A DNA stretch of 64,000 nt from Stenotrophomonas sp. UBA7346 (GTDB taxonomy: Bacteria; Pseudomonadota; Gammaproteobacteria; Xanthomonadales; Xanthomonadaceae), in the NCBI GenBank assembly GCA_002471015.1, contig DKPB01000060.1, forward strand, positions 13,852-77,851, in the 5' to 3' direction. The notes beneath the pieces are model-generated. The model did not search any database, was not told the DNA's origin, and was given only the letters and a program-made list of their open reading frames with translations. The position numbers were made by a program, and so were the translations under genes. Positions 43,568-52,418 of the stretch are shown here, piece after piece. Within the stretch, counting starts at the first letter, position 1. Each line of letters begins with the position of its first letter.

Positions 43568-46435
43568 TCAGCGGGCAGTCGGCCGGGTGATGGCCTGCGC
43601 CTTGCCGTCGTAGCGGATCACGACATCGGCCTTGGGCTCCAGCGCACCCACGCCGTCACGCGGACCATCCACCCAGCGCACGCGCAGTTCGCGCTTGTCC
43701 TGCATGCCCGGGTAGCTGCCTTCGCGCGCACCGATGCTCAGCACGCCCTTGGCCTGGTCCCACTGCAGCGCGATGCGGCTGGACTGGCCCCGCTCGTAGC
43801 CGTAGTTGCGGCCGTTGTCCTCGTACAGCGAGAAGCTGCCGTCGGCGCCGGTATAGACCTCGATGGTGACCGGTGCGTTGGGCTGCTCGTCCACGTACTG
43901 CTGGACCACGGTGCGCGGCACGATGGAGCCGGCACGCACGAACAGCGGGCTGCGCTCCAGCGGCGCGGCGGCGGTGATGGTCTGGCCACCGGCATGGCGC
44001 TCGCCGGTGTTGAAGTCGATCCAGCTGGTGCCGGCCGGCAGGTAGACCTGGCGGCTGGTGGCCTTGAACTCGGTCACCGGCGCGACCAGGAAGGCCGGGC
44101 CAAACAGGTACTGGTCGGCGATGTCACGCACCTTGGGGTCGGCCGGGAAGTCCATCGCCATCGCGCGCAGGATGGTGCCGTCCTTCTGCCAGGTATCACC
44201 GGCCAGGGTGTAGATATAGGGCAGCAGCGTGTAACGCAGCTTCAGGTAGTGCACGAAGCTGTTGTAGTGCGGCGTGCCTTCCGGGGCGATTTCCCAGATC
44301 TCGCGGTACGGGAACTGGCCGTGCAGGCGGAACACCGGCACGAAGGCGCCGTACTGGAACCAGCGCAGGCTCATCTCGCGCCACTCCGGCAGGTGCGCCG
44401 GGTCCTTGTCGATGAAGCGCTGCTCCGGCGAGAACCCACCGATGTCGAAGCTGACGTTCGGTGCACCGGCCATCGAGGCATTGACCAGGCCGGAGATCTG
44501 CTCGCGCATGTCGTCCCAGCGTGGCACGATGTCACCGCTCCAGAACGCGGCACCCGCACGCTGCTGGCCGGCGAAGTAGGCACGCGAGAGGATGAACACG
44601 CGCTTGTCCGGATCGACCTCACGCGAGCCTTCGTACACGCCTTCGGAATGCACCAGCGGATACGAGTTGAAGTACTCCACCGAGGAACCGATCGCGGTCG
44701 GCGTGGTGCGTGCCTTGCGCTCACCGATGTCGATGTTGCTGTGCAGATCCGGCTCGGAGGCGTCCAGCCACCAAGCGTCGATGCCGCGGCTGTTGAGCTT
44801 GTCGTTGACCTGCCGCCAGAAGATGTCGCGGCCCTTCTGCGAGTACGGGTCGTAGAAGGAATTCAGGTAGCCCTTGCCGATCCAGTCCAGCTCGCCGACT
44901 TCGACGTTGCGGTGGTACATGGCACCGGCGGCGTCGAGTTCCTTGTAGTTGGCGGTGGTCGGGTAGAACTTCGGCCACACCGAAATCATGATCTGCGCGT
45001 TCTGCTCGTGCACGTGCTTGATCATGCCGGTCGGGTCCGGGAAGTTCTTGCTGTCGAAGTCGTGCGAGCCCCAGGCGTCTTCCGGCCAGTACGACCAGTC
45101 GAGCACGATGGCGTCGATCGGCAGCTTGCGGCGGCGGTACTCGTCCAGCGCACCGGTCAGCTCGTCCTGGGTCTTGTAGCGCTCACGGCTCTGCCAGAAG
45201 CCATACGACCACTTGGGCAGCAGCAACGCCTTGCCGGTCAGTTCGCGGTAACCGGCGATCAGTTCGTCGGCATTGCTGCCGGCTACCACGTAGTAATCGA
45301 TCATCTGCCCAGCTTCGGACCAGATCGAAAGATCATTGGCTTCGGCCGCCGGCAGCGGGTCGCGGTGCAGCAGCGCGATGTAGGACGGGTCAATCGCATC
45401 CCATTCCACCTTCACCTGGTGCTTCTGGCCCGCCTGCAGGTCCAGCGCGAACTCGTGGTGCCACGGGTTCCAGTTCTGGCGCCAGCGGTCGATCACCAGC
45501 TTGCCGTCGATGTAGACCTTGGCGTACTCGCTGTTGTACATCGAGAACGTGTGGCGACCGCCCTGCTTCGCTTCGATGGCGCCTTCCCACACCACCTGGG
45601 TACGGCCGCCCTGTGCGGTGTTCCAGCCCTCGGTGGGCAACGCCTTCAGGTCCTTGATGTACTGGTAGTTGATCTCGTTCTCGCGGCGTACCACACGCTG
45701 CTGGCCATCGAACGAATAGGTAGCGGTGAATGCCCCCGGCTTGCCCTGCGCGTCATAGACCACCAGGTCTTCCTGCAGCGGTCGCAGGCCCTTGGGATCG
45801 CCGTAACGGGTGATCGAGTTGTTGTCCCAGAGGATGCCGTAGTTGCGGCTGGAGATAAGGTACGGAATGGCGTTGTCGATGTTGTGCTGGAGCAGTTCGA
45901 CATCGCGACCCTTGAGGTTCATCCAGCCCTGCTGGTGCAGGCCGGTGCCGTACAGGCCCTCGCCGTCCACCGAATCGAAGCGCTGGCGCACGCTGTACAT
46001 CGGCTTGCCTTCGACCTGCCCGGCGCTGAAGCCACGGGCGGCAGCAGACTCGGCCAGCAGCGGCTTGCCGGCCGCATCGAAGAAGCTGACGCGGCCATCG
46101 GCCAAGGCCACCTGGGCGGAAATGCCGGCGGCCTTCAAGGTCACCGCAGTGGCGTCCTGGCTGACATCGAAGCTGGGCACCGGGGTGGTGCTGGCCACCC
46201 GCATCAGGCTGGGGCTGCGCTGGAAGTCACCGTCCACGTCGGCACTGACGCGGATGATGTTCTGGTCCACCAACTGCAGGCGGACCTTGGCCGCCTTGGC
46301 ATCGGCGGGCGCAACCACCACGCCATCGGCCTGCTTCTGCACGGTCTGCGCGCCGGCCAGCGGCGCCATCGCGGCGGCCACGGCCAGTACCAGCAGGCGG
46401 GTGCGCAGGCGCGCGGGCTTGTTCTGCAAACTCAT
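43568..46435 (-). CDS. GH31 alpha-xylosidase with PA14 insert
   Basis: The 955-residue secreted enzyme should remove the non-reducing-end xylose of xyloglucan oligosaccharides. Signal peptide: LVLAVAAAMAPLAGAQ. A PA14-like domain is inserted at about 235-375 (GGRTQVVWEGAIEAKQGG, HTFSMYNSEYAKVYIDG). The same layout is known from the Cellvibrio alpha-xylosidase. The GH31 barrel holds the nucleophile in AWWLDASEPD and the acid/base region in FWSGDIVPRWDD. C-terminal beta domains follow. GGAGGGAGA precedes the ATG. Confidence 0.95.
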   Translation of the reverse strand: MSLQNKPARLRTRLLVLAVAAAMAPLAGAQTVQKQADGVVVAPADAKAAKVRLQLVDQNIIRVSADVDGDFQRSPSLMRVASTTPVPSFDVSQDATAVTLKAAGISAQVALADGRVSFFDAAGKPLLAESAAARGFSAGQVEGKPMYSVRQRFDSVDGEGLYGTGLHQQGWMNLKGRDVELLQHNIDNAIPYLISSRNYGILWDNNSITRYGDPKGLRPLQEDLVVYDAQGKPGAFTATYSFDGQQRVVRRENEINYQYIKDLKALPTEGWNTAQGGRTQVVWEGAIEAKQGGRHTFSMYNSEYAKVYIDGKLVIDRWRQNWNPWHHEFALDLQAGQKHQVKVEWDAIDPSYIALLHRDPLPAAEANDLSIWSEAGQMIDYYVVAGSNADELIAGYRELTGKALLLPKWSYGFWQSRERYKTQDELTGALDEYRRRKLPIDAIVLDWSYWPEDAWGSHDFDSKNFPDPTGMIKHVHEQNAQIMISVWPKFYPTTANYKELDAAGAMYHRNVEVGELDWIGKGYLNSFYDPYSQKGRDIFWRQVNDKLNSRGIDAWWLDASEPDLHSNIDIGERKARTTPTAIGSSVEYFNSYPLVHSEGVYEGSREVDPDKRVFILSRAYFAGQQRAGAAFWSGDIVPRWDDMREQISGLVNASMAGAPNVSFDIGGFSPEQRFIDKDPAHLPEWREMSLRWFQYGAFVPVFRLHGQFPYREIWEIAPEGTPHYNSFVHYLKLRYTLLPYIYTLAGDTWQKDGTILRAMAMDFPADPKVRDIADQYLFGPAFLVAPVTEFKATSRQVYLPAGTSWIDFNTGERHAGGQTITAAAPLERSPLFVRAGSIVPRTVVQQYVDEQPNAPVTIEVYTGADGSFSLYEDNGRNYGYERGQSSRIALQWDQAKGVLSIGAREGSYPGMQDKRELRVRWVDGPRDGVGALEPKADVVIRYDGKAQAITRPTAR

Positions 46436-46487
46436 TGGATCTCCCTCCGTCGGGGCGCCTGGTTGGCGCCTTGCTGTATGCGACTGC

Positions 46488-48179
46488 TCAGTACGTGGCC
46501 AGCTTCACCCGCAGCAACTGCGGGGCGCTGGAGAAATTGAGGCCGTAGTCGGTCTGGTCACCGTTCCAGCGGCGGCGGAACGTCCATTCGCCGTCGACAT
46601 AGGTGCCTTCATCCACCGAGTGGTAGATCTGCCGCTCGGCAACCGCCGGATCGGCGGCGACCAGGCTGATGCGTGCGTGGGCGCCGGTGACCAGGAATTC
46701 ATCCGCGGCCAACTGCACCACCAGCGCCCGCCCAATCGGCTCGGGGTTGCCCGGCGGCTCGCCCTGGAACCAGAACTGCGGCACGCCATAGGTGATCACT
46801 GCGTTCCACTTGTCGTCGATCTTCAGGGTCTGCACGGCCTGCCCTGGCTGCTCGGCGGTGGCACGCACCTTGCCCTCGAAACTGGCCTTGGCGATCACCC
46901 CGGCAGCCGGCGCCACCAGTCGATAGTTGAGCGCGAAAGGCTCCAGCGTCTCCGGGTTCATGGCCCGTGCGCCGAGCGGATAGTTGGAGTACTTGGAGTA
47001 GTCGATGCCGAACGGCGACCAGCCGATGGCCTGGTGACCCAACGCGGAGAAGAAGTAGCGCGCGTACTCCTCGCGGTTGCCGGTTTCGGCGACGAACAGC
47101 GGATTGTCGGCGCGCGAATAGCGTTCCAGCACCGTGGTGTACATCGTGTACTCGGGCATGTAGATGTCCGGCGCCAGCAGATCGATGTTCGGCGCTGCTG
47201 CCTTGTACACGTCCAGCACGTTGTCGGTGGGGCCCCCGCTGGCGTACTGGCCGGGCTGGCCGGGATTGAAGGGCCCACGCAACGCAGCGTTCACCAGCAT
47301 CGGCAGGTTGTACTCGGCCTTGCCGGCGGCGGCGACCTGGTCGATGTAGTGAGCGATATGCCAGGCATGGAAGAACTCGTCGGCATCGGCGCCGAACACG
47401 TCACGCCACGTCCCCGGCTGCTTGCCCAGCTTCTTCAGCAGGGCCTCGGGTACGGCCGCATCAAAGTCCTTCTGCGCCAGCGGCGAGAAGTCGCGCACGC
47501 TGCCATAGGTGCCCGGCTCGTTCTGCGGCTGCACCATGATCACCGTGTGCTGCGGGTCCTTGGCCTTGAGGTGACGCATCAGCTGCACGAAGGCCTTGCG
47601 GTCGGCCTCCAGGGTCGCCGGTGCATGCGGTGACAGCGAGTTGAGGGTGCGGCCGTCGGCGGTGATCACGCGCGGGAAGCGCTGGTTGTCCAGCTTCACC
47701 CACTCCGGCGCATAGTTCGGGCCGTTGTTCTTCCAGGTGGCGAACCACAGCAGGATCAGCCGCACCTTCTTTTCGCGGGCCTGCTCCAACAGGGTATCGA
47801 CGAAGGCGAAATCGAACGCACCTTCCTTGGCTTCCACCTGTTCCCAGGCCACCGGCACCATCACCGTGTTTGGCTTGACCAGCTCTATCGCCGGCCATAC
47901 GTCGTCCAGCGCCTGCGGGTAGTTGCTGGAGTTGTTGACCTGTGCGCCGAGGATCAGGAACGGCTTGCCATCGACAAACAGCGCATGACGACCGTTTTCC
48001 GTAACCAGCCTGGGCAGTTCCGTCGTGTTCGCCGGGCTTGCCGCTGCAGCCTTGACGTCGCCAGCCTGCGGCACGGACGCATTCGGGCTCGAACCGCCGC
48101 AGGCCGCCAACAGCATGGCCATTGCAGCAGCAAACAAGCCGGTGTTGATCGACGGGATGCGTTGGATAGTCAGCTTCAT
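46488..48179 (-). CDS. GH35 beta-galactosidase lipoprotein
   Basis: The 563-residue enzyme removes beta-1,2-galactose from xyloglucan side chains. A lipobox leader (AMAMLLAACGGSS) suggests anchoring. The acid/base glutamate is in MVQPQNEPGTYG, and the nucleophile is in LFVAETGNREEYARYF. A DUF5597-like beta domain follows (HARISLVAADPAVAERQIYH), as in Bgl35-type enzymes of this group. The ATG at 48179 has GAGGAAA upstream. The released galactose can be burned by the plus-strand operon at 56.9-61.2 kb. Confidence 0.93.
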   Translation of the reverse strand: MKLTIQRIPSINTGLFAAAMAMLLAACGGSSPNASVPQAGDVKAAAASPANTTELPRLVTENGRHALFVDGKPFLILGAQVNNSSNYPQALDDVWPAIELVKPNTVMVPVAWEQVEAKEGAFDFAFVDTLLEQAREKKVRLILLWFATWKNNGPNYAPEWVKLDNQRFPRVITADGRTLNSLSPHAPATLEADRKAFVQLMRHLKAKDPQHTVIMVQPQNEPGTYGSVRDFSPLAQKDFDAAVPEALLKKLGKQPGTWRDVFGADADEFFHAWHIAHYIDQVAAAGKAEYNLPMLVNAALRGPFNPGQPGQYASGGPTDNVLDVYKAAAPNIDLLAPDIYMPEYTMYTTVLERYSRADNPLFVAETGNREEYARYFFSALGHQAIGWSPFGIDYSKYSNYPLGARAMNPETLEPFALNYRLVAPAAGVIAKASFEGKVRATAEQPGQAVQTLKIDDKWNAVITYGVPQFWFQGEPPGNPEPIGRALVVQLAADEFLVTGAHARISLVAADPAVAERQIYHSVDEGTYVDGEWTFRRRWNGDQTDYGLNFSSAPQLLRVKLATY

Positions 48180-48217
48180 GGTCGTTTCCTCTTGCTTCTT
48201 GCAGGGAACCCGGGCCC

Positions 48218-50140
48218 TCATGGCCCGGTGCGGAAAGGCGACGCCGGCAAGCCGGTGGCACCTGTCAGATTCGCGGCCTGCGCGGTATCACTCCAGCCGT
48301 AACGTGCGGCTACCGGCGCCTTCACTGCACTGCTCTGCAGGATCACCCGGTTGCCATCTATGCGTGCGTGCGCGCGATGGAAACGCCCATCACTGCCTGC
48401 AACTTCAAAGCCCTTGGGTTCACCGCCGCCACCTGCCTGCAACGGTGCAGCACCGGGGTCGAAGCGCAGCACCACGTTGCTGCCCTCTACGTCATGGCCA
48501 ACGTAGCCCGGGCCGGAGGCGATGACCGTGTCATCGCTGTAAACCAGCTTTCCTGCGGCCAGCGCCAGGCGATCGCCCACGGTGCGCTTGTTGCGCGGGT
48601 GGATGTCCTGCACATCCCCCACATCGGTGATCACCACCTGTGCAGTGGCTGGCAGCGACAGCGTCGCGCTCTGCGATTCGCGCAGCAATGCCCAAGGACT
48701 TTCGATAGCGACATCGTCGGCATCGCGCCTGTCCGCGCCGGACGAGAAGGGCGCCAGCTGCACCCACAGGAACGGCAGGGCCGGTGCATGCCATTGCGCA
48801 CGCCACTGCCCGATCAAGGCCGGGAACTGCTGGCGGTACTTCTGTGCCTGCGGCAGGGTGTTGGCGTTGGATTCGCCCTGGTACCAGAGCACGCCACGCA
48901 CGCCGTAGTCCTGCAGTGGATGGATCATCGCGTTGTAGAGCAGGGTTGGGTGCTGGTTCTTGTCATCGACCAGCGCGACCTGTGCGCTCTCGACGCGGAA
49001 GCTCCAGCCATCCAGCGCACGCGCGGCCGCGCCCTGCGGCTGTACGAACACTTCGCTGGCCTCGCCGTGGATGCCACCACCGCCACCGAAGTCCTGCACG
49101 CGCACCGCGACATGGTTGAGGCCGGCATGCAAAGCGGACGCGGGCACGCTGTAGCGACGCGCCAGGTTGTACTGCAACTTGGTTTCGCCGACCTGCTGGC
49201 CGTTGACCCAGGTGGTATCGCTGTCGTCGATGCGGCCAACGCCCAAGGTCACGCCCCTGGCAGCTTCATCGGCACTGAGGCGGAAGCTGGCGCGGTACCA
49301 GGCAATGCCGTCCATGCCATTCCAGCCCTGGCTTTCCCACAGGCCCGGCACGGTGATGGCTGTCCACTGCGCCGCATCGACATCGGCCTCATGCCAGTGG
49401 CTGGCATCGGCCGGCAGCTGCGGCCAGCGCGCAAGGTTGGCGTGGGTGACCTGCAGCGCCTTGGTGTCGGCCTCGCGCAGCGCAGCCGCCTGCGCGGCCA
49501 GCGCGGCGCTGTCCAGGCCCTGCGTTGCTGCATCACTCCAGGCTTCGATTGTGCTGCCGCCCCAGGTGCTGTCGATGATGCCGACCGCGACACCGGTACG
49601 CGCACGCAGCTGCTGCGCGAAGTAATAGGCCACAGCCGAAAAGTCGCCAGCGGTACGCGGCGTTGCCTGCCGCCAGTCACCGCCGCTGAGCTGCCACTGC
49701 GGTGCGCCCGCCCACGACTTGGGAATCTTGAAATGGCGGATCAGCGGATCATTGGCAGCTGCTATCGCTGCCTCGGCACCATCGGTCTGGGCCAGTGGCC
49801 ATTCCATGTTGGACTGGCCCGAGGCCAGCCACACTTCACCGACGTAGACGTCATGCAACTGCTTTGGCGCAGCCTTGTCGTCGATGCTCAGCACATACGG
49901 GCCGCCAGCCGGCAGCGCGGCCAACTGCGCACGCCAGTTGCCGTCGGCAGCGGCCTTCACCGTCACCTGCCTGCCCGCGAAATCGATGCGTACCTGTGCA
50001 CCCGGTGCAGCCTTACCCCATACGGGCAAGGGCTGGTCACGCTGCAGCACCATGCCGTCGGCGAACACACGCGGCAGCTCCACTGCCTGTGCACTGCTGG
50101 CAAGCGCTGCCAGGCCCATCACTGCGAACAACGGTTTCAA
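48218..50140 (-). CDS. SGNH acetylesterase for xyloglucan (CE20-type)
   Basis: The 640-residue secreted esterase has a signal peptide ending ASSAQA. An SGNH/sialate-O-acetylesterase fold is split by an insert. The first half has the nucleophile in WLASGQSNMEWPLAQ. Residues about 240-365 are a galactose-binding-like domain (WHEADVDAAQWTAITVPGLWE). The second half has GVLWYQGESNANT and ITDVGDVQDIHPRNK, which supplies the Asp and His. This domain split is that of the xyloglucan acetylesterase of the Xanthomonas locus. It starts with TTG at 50140, overlapping the GH74 stop (TTGA), with GGAG 7 nt upstream. Confidence 0.88.
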   Translation of the reverse strand: MKPLFAVMGLAALASSAQAVELPRVFADGMVLQRDQPLPVWGKAAPGAQVRIDFAGRQVTVKAAADGNWRAQLAALPAGGPYVLSIDDKAAPKQLHDVYVGEVWLASGQSNMEWPLAQTDGAEAAIAAANDPLIRHFKIPKSWAGAPQWQLSGGDWRQATPRTAGDFSAVAYYFAQQLRARTGVAVGIIDSTWGGSTIEAWSDAATQGLDSAALAAQAAALREADTKALQVTHANLARWPQLPADASHWHEADVDAAQWTAITVPGLWESQGWNGMDGIAWYRASFRLSADEAARGVTLGVGRIDDSDTTWVNGQQVGETKLQYNLARRYSVPASALHAGLNHVAVRVQDFGGGGGIHGEASEVFVQPQGAAARALDGWSFRVESAQVALVDDKNQHPTLLYNAMIHPLQDYGVRGVLWYQGESNANTLPQAQKYRQQFPALIGQWRAQWHAPALPFLWVQLAPFSSGADRRDADDVAIESPWALLRESQSATLSLPATAQVVITDVGDVQDIHPRNKRTVGDRLALAAGKLVYSDDTVIASGPGYVGHDVEGSNVVLRFDPGAAPLQAGGGGEPKGFEVAGSDGRFHRAHARIDGNRVILQSSAVKAPVAARYGWSDTAQAANLTGATGLPASPFRTGP

Positions 50141-52404
50141 TTCGATTCTCCGTACCAGATGCCACGGCCTTCGGTGCCGAAATAGACGCGACCGGGAATA
50201 CGCGTATCACCGGTGACGTGACGGATCACGCCGCCAAAGCGCTGCGCGTCGTTGTCGATGCGGGTCCAGCGCCGGCCACCATTGTCGGAACGGTACAGGC
50301 CACGCTTGCCGGCCACCTCACCGAATACGAACAGCACCGGCGTGTCACCGTCCTTGAGTGGCTTGCCCAGCCCGACCGAGAACACGTTGTCCAGGCCTTC
50401 GACACGGCGCAGCTTGCCCGGCGACCAGTGCAACAGGCCTCGCCAACCAGCGGCAACCCAGGCCTCACCGGCCTGCCACGGGTTCGGTCGGATCTCGGCA
50501 CGGAACCAATCACCCACCGCCCCGACGCCGGCCTCGGTCTGACGGAATTCCACGCCGCCGTCGCCACTGACATACAGCGCGCCGCTGACCGGATCGAAGC
50601 CGTAGTACACGCCGGCCTCCCGCTTGTCCGCTTCCACCACCGCATTCTTCGGCAGGCCTTTCACCGCCTGCCAACGGCCGCCGAAATCGGCACTGAGCCA
50701 ATGGCCGCCATTACGGGTCTGCCAGATCACCCGCTTGCCATCGGCGGCCAGGGTGATGCGGCCCGCACCTTCGCCATCGGGCGGTTCGTGCGCGAATGCC
50801 GTCCAGCTGCGCCCGCCATCCTTCGACCAGGCCGCGCGCACCGCGCCTTCGGGGCGGTCATGGAAGTAGCCGGTACGCACCATCAGCTGCGGTGCCTGCC
50901 CGGCATAGGCAAGGCTTTCGGTATTGGAGAAGCGCACGCCGGCAAACCGCTGCTGCGGTGTGTCCAGATCGTCATGCACGAAGCCGTCGATGTCGCCCAG
51001 GCCACTGACCAGATGCGCACCCTGCGGCGGGCTGACCAGCGCCAGCGGAACGGTCTCCTCGAAACCGGCCAGCGGGAAACGCCAGGTCAGGCGCTTGCCT
51101 TCGTCGAAGCTGCGCAGGTCGCGCGTATCCCAGATGCCGTAGCCGGTGACGAACTGCAGGTGGCCGGCATCGTGCGGGTCAATGGCCAGCACGCCGATCC
51201 AATGCGGCCGCGCCTCCGCGGTCCACGGCGCATACGAATGATCGAAGTCGGCACGTGTGGACAAGGCAGTCCAGCTGCGGCCGCCATCGACGCTGCGGAA
51301 GATGTCATCGTGCGGCGCAAAGCGGTTGAAGGTGCTGGCGACAATGCGCTGCGGGTCCTGCGGGTCCACCGCCACCGCACCCCAGCCGAAGCCGTCGCCC
51401 TGCAGGTCGCTGGACTGCGGTGCCGGGGTGATGTCGGTCCATGCACCGTCGCGCGGATCAAAGCGCCACAGCGCACCGTTGTTCATGGTGTTGGGGCCGG
51501 GCTGGTCGCCGTAGCTCAGCAACCAGCGGCCCAGGCTGTCGCGCACCATGTGGTTGGGGCGCAAGCCGGTCGGCTGGCCCGGCACTGCCTGCCAGCTGCT
51601 GCCTGCATCGTCGGAGCGGTACAGCGCGGTCTGCTGGGTGGAGACGCCGGCGTATACCGTGCGCGATGCACCGTCGCCCCCCTTGCTGTCGGGTTCGAAA
51701 CTGATGAAGGCCACGCCGATGGCCTGCGCACCGTTCCAGCTCTGTGCCGTGGCCGCCGAGGATTTGGCGATTGCCGGAAACGACTTCAACTCGCTCCAGC
51801 TGATGCCTCCGTCGCCGCTGCGCCAGACGCCGTTTGCACGGGTGCCAAACAGCAGCACCTTGCCGTCGTTCGGGTCCACCGCCAGGCGCTCTCCATTGGC
51901 GCGGCCAAGTTCATTGCCGCCCATCTTGAACGGCAATTCGGTGCGCTGGAAACTCTGCCCGCGGTCGCTCGAACGCAGGATCACACCGTTGCTGCCGCGC
52001 TCGTGCAGGTAGGTGCCCACCGCCATGTACAGGCGCTCGGGGTCGGCCGGATCGACGGCCATGCTTTCTACGCCGAAGCGGCCTTGGTCGCTGGCGTCCA
52101 TCCAGTCCAGCAGGGGTTGCCAGCGCTGCTGCGCCGGCTCCCAACGGTACGCGCCACCGATATCGGTGCGCGCGTACTGCAGCCCCTGTTGCTGCGGGTG
52201 GAAGACCAGCCCGGTGACGAAGCCGCCGCCGCCGATGGCGACGTTGTGCCACTGGTACTCCGCTGGCGCCACCGCGGGTGCGGACAGCGCGACCGTCGCT
52301 GGCAGCAGCATCGCTGCCGCCAGCATCCACCGCCGCAGAAGCCCGGCGCCCGTGGCCGCGTGTTGCTGCGTACCACCTGTAGTGAAGCGCCCGACACCTG
52401 CCAT
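50137..52404 (-). CDS. GH74 endo-xyloglucanase
   Basis: The 755-residue secreted enzyme cuts the xyloglucan backbone and should start breakdown outside the cell. Signal peptide: RRWMLAAAMLLPATVALSAPA. Two seven-bladed propellers contain many Asp-box/BNR repeats (RSSDRGQSFQR, RSGDGGISW, RSDDAGSSWQ, RSVDGGRSW, SKDGGRSW, RSDNGGRRW). Catalytic aspartate regions are TDIGGAYRW and GLGDIDGFVHDDLD. No carbohydrate-binding module is seen. The ATG at 52404 has GGAGGT 6 nt upstream, 14 bp past the receptor gene. Confidence 0.94.
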   Translation of the reverse strand: MAGVGRFTTGGTQQHAATGAGLLRRWMLAAAMLLPATVALSAPAVAPAEYQWHNVAIGGGGFVTGLVFHPQQQGLQYARTDIGGAYRWEPAQQRWQPLLDWMDASDQGRFGVESMAVDPADPERLYMAVGTYLHERGSNGVILRSSDRGQSFQRTELPFKMGGNELGRANGERLAVDPNDGKVLLFGTRANGVWRSGDGGISWSELKSFPAIAKSSAATAQSWNGAQAIGVAFISFEPDSKGGDGASRTVYAGVSTQQTALYRSDDAGSSWQAVPGQPTGLRPNHMVRDSLGRWLLSYGDQPGPNTMNNGALWRFDPRDGAWTDITPAPQSSDLQGDGFGWGAVAVDPQDPQRIVASTFNRFAPHDDIFRSVDGGRSWTALSTRADFDHSYAPWTAEARPHWIGVLAIDPHDAGHLQFVTGYGIWDTRDLRSFDEGKRLTWRFPLAGFEETVPLALVSPPQGAHLVSGLGDIDGFVHDDLDTPQQRFAGVRFSNTESLAYAGQAPQLMVRTGYFHDRPEGAVRAAWSKDGGRSWTAFAHEPPDGEGAGRITLAADGKRVIWQTRNGGHWLSADFGGRWQAVKGLPKNAVVEADKREAGVYYGFDPVSGALYVSGDGGVEFRQTEAGVGAVGDWFRAEIRPNPWQAGEAWVAAGWRGLLHWSPGKLRRVEGLDNVFSVGLGKPLKDGDTPVLFVFGEVAGKRGLYRSDNGGRRWTRIDNDAQRFGGVIRHVTGDTRIPGRVYFGTEGRGIWYGESN

Positions 52405-52418
52405 CACCGCACCTCCGT